DNA of 8,304 nt from Hyphomicrobiales bacterium (GTDB taxonomy: Bacteria > Pseudomonadota > Alphaproteobacteria > Rhizobiales > Aestuariivirgaceae). A program made the translations under genes and the position numbers. The stretch is from NCBI GenBank assembly GCA_014380505.1, contig JACMJT010000302.1, positions 1 to 8,304 on the forward strand, given 5' to 3'. Below, piece after piece: positions 1 to 6,450 of this stretch; within the stretch, counting starts at the first letter, position 1; every line of letters begins with the position of its first letter. The notes under the pieces are model-generated. The model had not been told where the DNA came from, did not search any database, and saw nothing but the letters and a program-made list of their open reading frames with translations.

Positions 1-2
1 CA

Positions 3-446
3 TGGGGCATCGACGGCTGCTCGGTTCCCACCTGGGCCATCCCTCTGCGCAACATGGCGCTAGGCTTTGCCAGACTGGCAGCGCCCGATCACGCACCGGG
101 TCAGCGCATTATCAAGGCAGCGCGCGTCCATCCCTTCATGGTGGCGGGAACCGACCGGTTCGATACGTCACTGATGCGGGCGCTGCCGCGGGTGTTCGTC
201 AAGACCGGGGCCGAGGGCGTCTATTGCGGCTGCATTCCCCATGCGGGTCTTGGCATTGCACTCAAATGCGATGATGGTGCTGGCCGCGCCGCCGAGGTTG
301 CAATCGCTTCGCTGTTGGCAAAGCTGGATGTCTGGACGGCTGAAGAGAAACAGATTCTCACTCGCTTCAGCCGCCATGAACTCTCTAACTGGCGCAAAAT
401 CGGCGTTGGCGAGGTGCGTGCGGTCAGAAGCGATCAATCACGGTGA
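3..446 (+). CDS. L-asparaginase, class 3-like (asparaginase II family), C-terminal part
   Basis: The reading frame is open from the left window edge, so the 5' end and true start lie outside. About 147 residues remain. They begin WGIDGCSVPTWAIPLRN and continue with a VKTGAEGVYCGCIP block and an HAGLGIALKCDDG block, which I recognise as the C-terminal half of the asparaginase II family (Rhizobium etli inducible type), about 330 residues in full. These enzymes hydrolyse asparagine to aspartate and ammonia in the cytoplasm. The catalytic serines and lysine lie in the missing N-terminal half. The Cys in the GIDGC motif is probably one ligand of the zinc site known in the rhizobial enzyme; that assignment is from memory of the family. 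The last 23 bases overlap the 3' end of the convergent dehydrogenase gene. An internal ATG at 54 cuts into the conserved block and is not the start. Confidence 0.82.
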   Translation, partial: WGIDGCSVPTWAIPLRNMALGFARLAAPDHAPGQRIIKAARVHPFMVAGTDRFDTSLMRALPRVFVKTGAEGVYCGCIPHAGLGIALKCDDGAGRAAEVAIASLLAKLDVWTAEEKQILTRFSRHELSNWRKIGVGEVRAVRSDQSR

Positions 447-1467
447 TGCCGGTGCCCGTATAACCATCCATGGCTGCAATGGCGGCTCCAGCTTCATCGA
501 GAGGGATGCGCTTGGTGATGAGGCGCGCCGGATCGATGCGGCCAGCCTCCACCATGGCGAGGAGGGCCGGAAAGCGAGAAGCCGCGATGCCGCGCGTACC
601 CATGATGGATATCTGGCGGGAATAGACCGTCTCCAGAAGCGGAAGCGTGGGTTCCGTGTGTTGCCCGACTGGCATGCCGATCTGCACGTGGCGGCCGAGC
701 TTGCGAAGGCTGCGGATCGAATTGTGAAAAGTCTGGGTAACGCCCAGGGCATCGAGCGAAACATGGGCGCCGCCATCCGTCATGGCGCGCACCGTTTCGC
801 CCACGTCCGATATGCCGGTCACGTTGAGCGCCGCCGAAGCGCCAAGCGTTCTGGCCATCGCAAGTGCTTCCCCATTCACATCGACCGCCAGCACCTTTGC
901 GCCCATGGCGGCGCCAATCATGACGGCGGAAAGCCCGACGCCGCCGCAGCCATGAACGGCTAGCCATTCGCCGGGTTGCAGCTTGGCGCGGTCCACCAAC
1001 GCGCGGAACGACGTGGTGACGCGGCAGCCCATTCCAGCAGTCTCTGCAAATCCGAGTGCCTCGGGTATGCGCACGAGGTTGAAATCGGCGTGCGGCACGG
1101 CGATCAACTCCGCGAAAGCGCCCCACGATGAAAAGCCCGCCACATGCTGGTGGTTGCACACGGTGGGATCGCCGCCACGGCAATCGGTGCATTCTCCGCA
1201 GGCGAGGATGAAGGGTGCCGTTACCCTGTCGCCTTTCTTCCAGCGGGTGCAGAGGTGCCCCGTTTCTGCGATTACGCCGGCAAATTCGTGGCCCGGCACA
1301 TGGGGCACAACCACATCGGGATCGACTCCCGCCCAGGCATGGTGATCGGACCGGCATACGCCGCACGCCATGACGTGGATAACCGCGCCATCTGGCGGGC
1401 AGACGGGGTCCGGCACCCTAGTCACCACAAGGGGCTGGCGAAAGGTCTCGAACAGAGCGGCTCGCAT
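424..1467 (-). CDS. Zinc-dependent medium-chain alcohol dehydrogenase
   Basis: NAD(P)-dependent oxidoreductase of the MDR superfamily, 347 aa from ATG at 1467, the usual family length. Seen in the sequence (add 2 if the TTG start is used): catalytic-zinc ligands Cys38 in ACGVCRSDHHAW, His60-Glu61 in PGHEFAGVI and Cys148 in AGMGCRVTTSFRAL; four structural-zinc cysteines near residues 90-104 in CGECTDC...C; a Rossmann loop HGCGGVGLS near 173; and an acidic residue ending strand beta-2 (VLAVDVN), which favours NAD over NADP. It most resembles the Zn_ADH6-type group of the MDR family; the physiological alcohol or aldehyde is not deducible. It lies directly downstream of the PLP-enzyme gene. A TTG in frame at 1473 has GGAG 8 bases upstream and overlaps the upstream TGA, whereas ATG at 1467 matches the family's usual N-terminus (MRAA) but has the GGAG 14 bases away. 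Either start implies translational coupling. The 3' end overlaps the convergent asparaginase gene. Confidence 0.92.
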   Translation of the reverse strand: MRAALFETFRQPLVVTRVPDPVCPPDGAVIHVMACGVCRSDHHAWAGVDPDVVVPHVPGHEFAGVIAETGHLCTRWKKGDRVTAPFILACGECTDCRGGDPTVCNHQHVAGFSSWGAFAELIAVPHADFNLVRIPEALGFAETAGMGCRVTTSFRALVDRAKLQPGEWLAVHGCGGVGLSAVMIGAAMGAKVLAVDVNGEALAMARTLGASAALNVTGISDVGETVRAMTDGGAHVSLDALGVTQTFHNSIRSLRKLGRHVQIGMPVGQHTEPTLPLLETVYSRQISIMGTRGIAASRFPALLAMVEAGRIDPARLITKRIPLDEAGAAIAAMDGYTGTGITVIDRF

Positions 1468-1469
1468 GG

Positions 1470-3299
1470 TCAAAGCAACAGCTCCGCCATCTTCGGACGG
1501 TTTTGCACATAGCGGCGGTGGACGTCGACGTAGATTTCTTCGTAAAGGCGATCAACCTCCGCAGGCGCCATGAAGCCCGCTGAAAACCCCGGGGATGCGG
1601 CTTCGAAGGCAAGCTCGGCCGCACGCATCATATGGGCGAGGAGGGCGCGCGGGTCCTCATTGCCCACCGCGATGCGGATGGTGGTGCGCGAAATGCCGGC
1701 TTCGGCAAGGGCCGAGTCCGACATCTCCGAGTGGCTGGTGAGTGCTGGGCACAGGACAACGCTGTTGGTCTGGCCGAGGCTGACCTGCAGACCGAACACC
1801 GGCTCCAGCAGATCGAAGAACGCCTTGAAAGTCTCGCGCGGCAGGGGCTTATGGCCCTGTTTCGGTTCGAAATCGATGGTGAAAAGCGGCGCGGGAAGGC
1901 CCAGGAACATGTTGGCCTCTCGCAGCGGGCCATTGGAATGACCGGGCACCGCCGAGCAGTTGACATTGATGCGTGGATGGGCCGCCAGCGAACGGGCAAA
2001 GACAATGGTGGTGATGCATTTCGCCAGCATACGGAGCTCCAGCGTCCGCATTCCGTTGATCACCTCGTAAGCCTTGTCCGCGTCGAGGAAAGCGCCCTTG
2101 ATATAGTAGACGTTCCAGAACAGGGTTTCATCCCAGTTGACGGTGCGCGTCTTGCCGTCGGGCCCAGTGATGGTGGCGCTGCCGCCCTTCGGCAGGAACA
2201 TCACCTCGTTGCGCGCGATCACCACGCCGGCCGTTGTGGCGCCGTAACCGGCGAGGTCCTTGGTGTAGGAGTGAATGACAAAATCGGGGCGCTCCGCCGG
2301 ATTTTCGCGGCGCAGAACAGGGTGAAGGAATGGCGTTCCCACTGTTGAATCGCAGATCACCGTCAAGCCTTCGGCGTGGGCGGCGCGGCTGATGCCCGCC
2401 ACGTCAAGCACATGGCCATGGGGATTGCAGGGACTCTCGAGATAGACGTAGATTTTACGCCCCGCTGAGAGACGCCCGGCGTTGCCATCTTTCACCGTCT
2501 TCAATGCGGCGGTGAAATCCGCCGACGTGAAGCCATCAAACCAGTGAACCGCGATATCGAGATTGCTGCGCTTGCCGTACCAGTCATGCAAAAGCTGGTA
2601 AACGCCGCCATAGACGTTGCGGTTTGCCAGCACGATATCCTGATAACCCACGAGATGAGCCAAGGTTGAGTCGACAGCCGCCATGCCCGAGTTGAAGTTC
2701 CAGGCGAAATACTGATGTGCAAGCGGCCCAGCCTCGACATCGACGATGTGATTGGCGAGGCTGATCGATGTCGGATTGAGGAGCCGCGAATAGATTTCGT
2801 GCAGCAGTTCCTTGCCCTTGAAAGCGTCCTCCACCCATTCGACGCAGGCATAGAGATAGGTGGCGGTGCGGGTGATGACGGGCGTTGCTGAAAAGATCGC
2901 GGTCACATTATCGAAAATGGGATAGGGACCGCGGGCCGCGTCGGGGCCATGTTTTGACGCAAGCGATTGATAGGTCCGCCGCATCGGCGTTTGCAGATTG
3001 TCGAGCACCTTGGCGAGTTGGAAGCAGGCGAAGCGTTTGGCATTGAACCAAGCGATGCGGTCCTTGCGGTCGAGACCCGACAGCGCCTTCACCGTTATTG
3101 CAACAAGATCCTGGGCCGCCGTGTTGGCTTCGTAAAGGCTGGCCGTAAGATGGGCCATGGCTTGGCCATGTTCCGTCGAGGGATCGATGGCGAAATGGCG
3201 CAGCTGTTCATCAACCAGCTGGGCTACGGTGGTAGCGTCTGTGGAATTGCGCAGCGGGCTCAACTGGCGGGATCGGGCAACCGTATTGCGATCGGGCAT
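1470..3299 (-). CDS. Large PLP-dependent enzyme of the Cys/Met metabolism (transsulfuration) fold
   Basis: 609 aa, fold-type I PLP enzyme. Landmarks in order: EIYSRLLNPTS (169-179), equivalent to the YSR..NPT segment that binds PLP phosphate across the dimer; NSGMAAV (203-209); NVYGGVYQLL (228-237); ESPCNP (288-293); CDST with Asp317, which contacts the pyridine nitrogen; HSYTKDLAGYG with the Schiff-base Lys347; and GISRTTIRIAVGNED (535-549) with the Arg expected to bind the substrate carboxylate. Ordinary members (cystathionine synthase/lyases, methionine gamma-lyase, O-acetylhomoserine sulfhydrylase) are about 380-430 aa. This one has some 165 extra N-terminal residues, an enlarged segment after the lysine (about 368-405) and about 45 extra C-terminal residues. 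The start is secure: AGGAGG lies 5 bases before ATG at 3299. Its substrate and reaction are unknown; a lyase or sulfhydrylase acting on a sulfur amino acid is an inference from the fold. It is the first gene of an operon with the zinc dehydrogenase (2-base gap or 4-base overlap) and is divergent from the MFS gene. Confidence 0.88.
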   Translation of the reverse strand: MPDRNTVARSRQLSPLRNSTDATTVAQLVDEQLRHFAIDPSTEHGQAMAHLTASLYEANTAAQDLVAITVKALSGLDRKDRIAWFNAKRFACFQLAKVLDNLQTPMRRTYQSLASKHGPDAARGPYPIFDNVTAIFSATPVITRTATYLYACVEWVEDAFKGKELLHEIYSRLLNPTSISLANHIVDVEAGPLAHQYFAWNFNSGMAAVDSTLAHLVGYQDIVLANRNVYGGVYQLLHDWYGKRSNLDIAVHWFDGFTSADFTAALKTVKDGNAGRLSAGRKIYVYLESPCNPHGHVLDVAGISRAAHAEGLTVICDSTVGTPFLHPVLRRENPAERPDFVIHSYTKDLAGYGATTAGVVIARNEVMFLPKGGSATITGPDGKTRTVNWDETLFWNVYYIKGAFLDADKAYEVINGMRTLELRMLAKCITTIVFARSLAAHPRINVNCSAVPGHSNGPLREANMFLGLPAPLFTIDFEPKQGHKPLPRETFKAFFDLLEPVFGLQVSLGQTNSVVLCPALTSHSEMSDSALAEAGISRTTIRIAVGNEDPRALLAHMMRAAELAFEAASPGFSAGFMAPAEVDRLYEEIYVDVHRRYVQNRPKMAELLL

Positions 3300-3391
3300 G
3301 AAACCCTCCTTGTGGGTTCGAAATTCCCATTCACTTTAGCTATCAATTCCAGCTTTTGACACAGGTCCCCCACCATGGCAGGGCATGACCC
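3300..3391. promoter_or_regulatory. Divergent intergenic region between PLP-enzyme and MFS genes
   Basis: These 92 bases must hold the promoters for both divergent genes unless one is transcribed from further out. On the minus strand the only clear element is the strong AGGAGG ribosome site at 3303-3308. On the plus strand a TTGACA at 3356-3361 looks like a -35 box, but no matching -10 sits 16-18 bases downstream. An A+T-richer stretch (about 3319-3358) is the likeliest promoter core. I find no convincing inverted repeat matching the TetR operator at 5744-5764. Confidence 0.4.
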
Positions 3392-4633
3392 ATGAGCGCG
3401 GCAGATTCCCCCATCAATCGGCGATCGGCCAACGCTCTCCATCACCGTCCCTTCGTTTTTTATTGGTTCTCGAGATCGGCTGCCTCCTTTGCCGTGCAGA
3501 TCATGTCGGTGTCGGTGGGTTGGCAGATCTACGATATCACGCGCAACCCGCTGGATTTAGGTTTAGTCGGGTTGGCGCAGTTCATGCCGCCTCTGTTGCT
3601 GGTGCTGGTGACGGGACTGGTGGCCGACACGTTCAACCGGCGCCTGATCATGGGCGCCTGCCTAGGCTTGGAAATGGTGTGTGCCCTGGCCTTGGTGCTA
3701 TTCACCCTGTCGGCGCCAACGGTGGTCTGGCCGGTCTTCGTCATTCTTGTGGGCCTGGGTCTGGCCCGGGCCTTCTTCAATCCGGCGTCCGATGCGCTGG
3801 CGCCTAATCTCCTGCCCAAGGAGGCCATCGCCCACGGCATTTCCCTCAATTCCATGAGTTGGCAGGTTGCCAATATCGTAGGCCCGGTGGCGGGTGGCGT
3901 GCTCTACGGTATTGGCGGCATGGTTGCCTATGGCACGGCGGCCTGTCTTGTCGGAGCCGCGGTCGTCCTTGTCGTGATGATCGGCGCCGTGCCGCAGAAA
4001 AATCATGCCCAGGAAACCAGCCTGTCGACCCTGCTTGCGGGTTTCAAATTCATTCGCCACGAGAAGATCGTGCTGGGCGCCGTTTCGCTCGATCTTTTTG
4101 CCGTGCTGCTGGGCGGCGCAGTGGCGCTGATGCCGGTTTATGCCCGCGATATTCTGGACGTGGGACCATGGGGATTGGGACTTCTGCGCGCCGCGCCGGG
4201 CATTGGCGCCGTCATCATGGTGCTGTGGTTGGCGAGATTCCCCATTCGCGACAACGCGGGTGTCATCCTGTTTCTTTTTGTTGCCGGGTTCGGCTTCTTC
4301 ACCGTGGTCTTCGGCCTGTCCACCTGGGTGCCTCTGTCAATCGCGGCCCTTGCCCTTATGGGCGCCTGCGACATGGTGAGTGTCTATATCCGCGAGACGC
4401 TTCTGCAACTGTGGACACCCGATGAAGTGCGCGGCCGGGTGAACGCGGTCAACCGCGTTTTCGTCGGCGCCTCGAACGAGCTGGGCGAATTCCGCGCGGG
4501 GGTCGTGGCAGCATGGGTGGGCGCGGTCGCCGCCGTCACTATCGGCGGCGCCGGCACCATGGCGGTTGCGGCCCTGTGGGCAAGGTGGTTCCCGGAACTG
4601 ACAAGGGCAAGGACGCTCGACGGCCGGCCGTAG
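3392..4633 (+). CDS. MFS transporter, EntS-like/MFS_3-type exporter
   Basis: 413 aa, highly hydrophobic, with about 12 predicted membrane segments and a long loop around residues 200-225 that separates the two six-helix halves. The first cytoplasmic loop carries the MFS signature GLVADTFNRR (75-84, GxxxDxxxRR). Near 342-356 the sequence PDEVRGRVNAVNRVF resembles the conserved second-half loop of the EntS/MFS_3 branch (siderophore and drug exporters), so proton-driven export from the inner membrane is likely, substrate unknown. ATG at 3392 is chosen because the hydrophilic N-terminus MSAADSPINR precedes the first helix and a weak purine run GGCAGGG lies 8 bases upstream. ATGs at 3375 and 3385 are out of frame. 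It is divergent from the PLP enzyme and converges with the methyltransferase gene only 11 bases away. A 12-bp perfect palindrome (ACGGCCGGCCGT, 4620-4631) runs into its stop codon. Confidence 0.9.
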   Translation: MSAADSPINRRSANALHHRPFVFYWFSRSAASFAVQIMSVSVGWQIYDITRNPLDLGLVGLAQFMPPLLLVLVTGLVADTFNRRLIMGACLGLEMVCALALVLFTLSAPTVVWPVFVILVGLGLARAFFNPASDALAPNLLPKEAIAHGISLNSMSWQVANIVGPVAGGVLYGIGGMVAYGTAACLVGAAVVLVVMIGAVPQKNHAQETSLSTLLAGFKFIRHEKIVLGAVSLDLFAVLLGGAVALMPVYARDILDVGPWGLGLLRAAPGIGAVIMVLWLARFPIRDNAGVILFLFVAGFGFFTVVFGLSTWVPLSIAALALMGACDMVSVYIRETLLQLWTPDEVRGRVNAVNRVFVGASNELGEFRAGVVAAWVGAVAAVTIGGAGTMAVAALWARWFPELTRARTLDGRP

Positions 4634-4644
4634 AATGAGCCGTC

Positions 4645-5592
4645 CTATGCCACCTGTTTCATCGCAGCGGAGATCCGTTCGATGTGGCGATGATCGGTGC
4701 CGCAGCAGCCGCCAACCACATTGATATGCGGATGCAGAGTCCGTATCGCGCCATATTCAAGACCGAGTTCAGTGGGGTTTCCGGGGTCAAGTTCCGGTGC
4801 CTCGTTAAGCTCGGCGTGGCTTTGTCTGGAGGCATTGGCGCGGATGCCGCGGACGCGCTGCATCCAGGCCGCACCCGCCGCCAACTTGTCGCTGAAGTGA
4901 CTGGGATGGGCGCAGTTCACCATGTAATAGGCTGGAAAACCGCCGGTTGCCGCGTCGGTTTCCTCGATGGCTTTCCGAAGCGTCTGGCCCGTCGGCAGCG
5001 CACCGTTGGTTTCCACCGTGAATGACACAGCCACGGGCATGCCTTCCGCTCTCGCAGCCAGCGCGATGCCGATCGCCTCATTGACGTTGGTCATGGTGAT
5101 GGCGCTCACCATATCGGCTTCGGTCGCGGCAAAGCTCGCGATCTGGGCACGGTGGTAGGTGGCCGCTTCCTCCCTTTCCATGATAAGGCCGGGATCATAG
5201 CCGTCGCCCCGGGGCCCTACGACGCCGTTGATCACCATGGGGCTGGAGCTTGTTTCCATTTCAGCCCGGAAATCCACAAGGAAGCCGACCGACTCGCGAT
5301 TGATGCGATCAAGCTCGGTCGCGGTCAGATTGAACTTGGCGCCCCAGTCAGCACTGGCCCGCCACGTCGGCGTGTCCAGGATAAAGCCCATCTTCCGTTT
5401 GCGCGCTATTCCAACATAACGGAGGAAATAAACCCGCAGCGCTTTCCGGCCCCTGGTATTTTTCAAAAGCTCGAAGGATGCGAAATGGGGAAGTTCAATT
5501 CCCTCATGGAAGATCATTGTCGTCTCCAGCCCGCCGTCCGAGAGAAAGACGGTTTCGCCAAGCTGAGGCAGGTTGCTACGATACTTCGTCAT
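4645..5592 (-). CDS. Homocysteine S-methyltransferase family protein
   Basis: 315 aa, a stand-alone zinc/homocysteine-binding barrel. The family moves a methyl group to a thiol such as homocysteine. Seen: an N-terminal LSDGGLETTMIF (17-28) matching the family's DGGxxT motif; the first zinc cysteine, Cys227, in YYMVNCAHPSHF; and the pair Cys296-Cys297 in NVVGGCCGTD, completing the three-Cys site. No cobalamin or folate domain is present, so it resembles MmuM/plant HMT enzymes using S-methylmethionine or similar donors rather than MetH. However, its core (for example GIELPHFASFELL) is not close to MmuM as I know it, and the substrate is uncertain. The start at 5592 is supported by GGAG seven bases upstream. 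The frame stays open up to an ATG at 5706, but those 38 extra residues are charged, not family-like and lack a ribosome site. It is divergent from the TetR gene, whose product may control it. Confidence 0.9.
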   Translation of the reverse strand: MTKYRSNLPQLGETVFLSDGGLETTMIFHEGIELPHFASFELLKNTRGRKALRVYFLRYVGIARKRKMGFILDTPTWRASADWGAKFNLTATELDRINRESVGFLVDFRAEMETSSSPMVINGVVGPRGDGYDPGLIMEREEAATYHRAQIASFAATEADMVSAITMTNVNEAIGIALAARAEGMPVAVSFTVETNGALPTGQTLRKAIEETDAATGGFPAYYMVNCAHPSHFSDKLAAGAAWMQRVRGIRANASRQSHAELNEAPELDPGNPTELGLEYGAIRTLHPHINVVGGCCGTDHRHIERISAAMKQVA

Positions 5593-5722
5593 GTGCAGTC
5601 TCCATTTGTTGGGGCGCGGTTTATCCCGATCATGCGGCCCCAATCCAGAGGACTGGTGGTTCAGGATTTTCTGCGGCAACATTTCTTTGTGTTCAATAAG
5701 TTGCACAACATTGGGGAGTCAT

Positions 5723-5751
5723 CTTGACGCAAGCCTGACACGGAACTGTAC
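5723..5751 (+). promoter_or_regulatory. Candidate promoter of the TetR-family gene
   Basis: CTTGAC at 5723-5728 followed, after exactly 17 bases, by CTGTAC at 5746-5751. The first box matches the alphaproteobacterial housekeeping -35 (CTTGAC) perfectly and the second matches the -10 (CTATAT) at four of six positions. Transcription would begin near 5758-5760, about ten bases before the ATG at 5769. The -10 lies inside the left arm of the inverted repeat at 5744-5764, consistent with autorepression. Confidence 0.6.
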
Positions 5752-5764
5752 TTGTGGTACAGTT
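5744..5764. promoter_or_regulatory. Candidate TetR operator (perfect inverted repeat)
   Basis: AACTGTAC at 5744-5751 and its exact reverse complement GTACAGTT at 5757-5764 are separated by the five bases TTGTG. A perfect 8+8 dyad about 20 bp long, placed over the -10 element and the predicted transcription start of a tetR gene, is the typical layout of a TetR-family autorepressor site. I did not see a second copy upstream of the PLP-enzyme or MFS genes. Confidence 0.72.
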
Positions 5765-5768
5765 GTTC

Positions 5769-6398
5769 ATGCTGACCAAACCCACCCCGCGCGGCGGCAC
5801 CCGTGAGCGTATTCTCGAAGTCGCCGAGACGGCAGTGCTGGAGAAGGGATTCGCGGGGACGTCCATCGACGAACTGATTGCCGCGGTAGGCATTACCAAG
5901 AGCGGGTTTTTCTATCATTTCCGTGACAAGAGCGAACTCGCCAAGGCCCTGTTGCAGCGTTACATCGACCGCGAGAATGTCCTCTTCGACGAGCTTTTCG
6001 GCCGTGCCGACGAATTGCACGAGGATCCGCTGCATGGCTTTCTGATCGGGCTCAAGATGCTGGCTGAACTGATGTCGGATCTGCCGGCTGGCCATCCGGG
6101 ATGCATCGTTGCCGCCGTGTGCTATCAGGAGCAGCTTTTCAAAAAAGATGTGCGCGATCTCAACGCGGCCGCCGTACTCGCCTGGCGCCGCCGTTTTCGC
6201 GAGCGCTTCGATCTCATCGCCGGCCACTACCCACCGAAAGTCGATGTCGATTTCGATGCTCTAGCCGACATGCTTTCCGCCATAGCCGATGGCGGCATTA
6301 TCCTGTCGCGTATTCTGAAGGACAAGAACGCCCTTCCCAAGCAGGTCCTGCTGTATCGTGATTTCGTGCGCGCGATTTTCCTCGGCGCGCCACAATAG
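5769..6398 (+). CDS. TetR/AcrR-family transcriptional regulator
   Basis: 209 aa from ATG at 5769. The N-terminal DNA-binding domain is clear: TRERILEVAETAVLEKGF (11-28), then the helix-turn-helix TSIDELIAAVGITKSGFFYHF (31-51), followed by the KSEL linker. The rest is a helical ligand-binding and dimerisation domain; it includes a PAGHPGCIVAAVCYQEQ stretch (106-122) common in one TetR_C subgroup, ligand unknown. A GTG at 5754 would add five residues, but it lies in the spacer of the operator and probably upstream of the transcription start, so ATG at 5769 is preferred. There is no recognisable Shine-Dalgarno sequence and the predicted leader is only about ten bases. It probably represses itself and may control the divergent methyltransferase gene; control of the MFS and PLP genes is possible but unsupported by a visible operator. 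trmJ follows after 52 bases. Confidence 0.93.
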   Translation: MLTKPTPRGGTRERILEVAETAVLEKGFAGTSIDELIAAVGITKSGFFYHFRDKSELAKALLQRYIDRENVLFDELFGRADELHEDPLHGFLIGLKMLAELMSDLPAGHPGCIVAAVCYQEQLFKKDVRDLNAAAVLAWRRRFRERFDLIAGHYPPKVDVDFDALADMLSAIADGGIILSRILKDKNALPKQVLLYRDFVRAIFLGAPQ

Positions 6399-6450
6399 CC
6401 CTCGGCGCGGAAGGCTGGTGCAAACTCCGCAACTTCGCTATCCCACGGCC

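Larger units (their letters stand above)
5593..5768. promoter_or_regulatory. Divergent intergenic region between methyltransferase and TetR genes
   Basis: This 176-base region contains the rightward tetR promoter and operator (separate entries) at its right end and the GGAG ribosome site for the leftward methyltransferase gene at its left end. No leftward promoter stands out. A weak dyad, TTGTG at 5687-5691 and CACAA at 5704-5708 with a 12-base spacer, lies in the A+T-richer middle where a leftward promoter would be expected. It could bind a regulator, but five-base arms are easily found by chance. Confidence 0.4.

Noticed and set aside
241..963. A 240-codon plus-strand open frame opposite the dehydrogenase gene
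   Set aside because: It is antisense to a gene with complete zinc and Rossmann motifs, and its translation is low-complexity Arg/His/Ala-rich with no family resemblance; long antisense frames are common at this GC content.
1632..2348. A 238-codon plus-strand open frame opposite the PLP-enzyme gene
   Set aside because: It is the mirror of a well-conserved PLP enzyme with all catalytic residues, has no ribosome site and no recognisable domain.
3356..3384. TTGACA as a promoter for the MFS gene
   Set aside because: The -35 box is perfect but the -10 position reads CAGGGC, and a start from there would leave almost no leader before the ATG at 3392.
4620..4631. A 12-bp palindrome (ACGGCCGGCCGT) at the MFS stop codon as a terminator
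   Set aside because: The stem would be only about four base pairs with a four-base loop and no T-tract follows, so it is not a convincing terminator. GC-rich palindromes of this length arise easily here.
5593..5706. An N-terminal extension of 38 residues on the methyltransferase gene, starting at 5706
   Set aside because: The extension is charged and not family-like, it has no ribosome site, and ATG at 5592 has GGAG seven bases upstream.
5687..5708. Dyad TTGTG-N12-CACAA as a second operator
   Set aside because: Only five-base arms with a non-matching centre and no similarity to the tetR dyad; it is noted in the intergenic entry but not called as a site.
5661..6227. A 188-codon minus-strand frame opposite the TetR gene
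   Set aside because: It overlaps a clear TetR protein with an intact helix-turn-helix and also the intergenic region, and shows no family signature of its own.
6380..6409. A 10-bp direct repeat (CCTCGGCGCG) flanking the tetR stop
   Set aside because: Two copies at 6380-6389 and 6400-6409 of a low-complexity GC string, one of them coding; without more copies or conservation it is likely chance.
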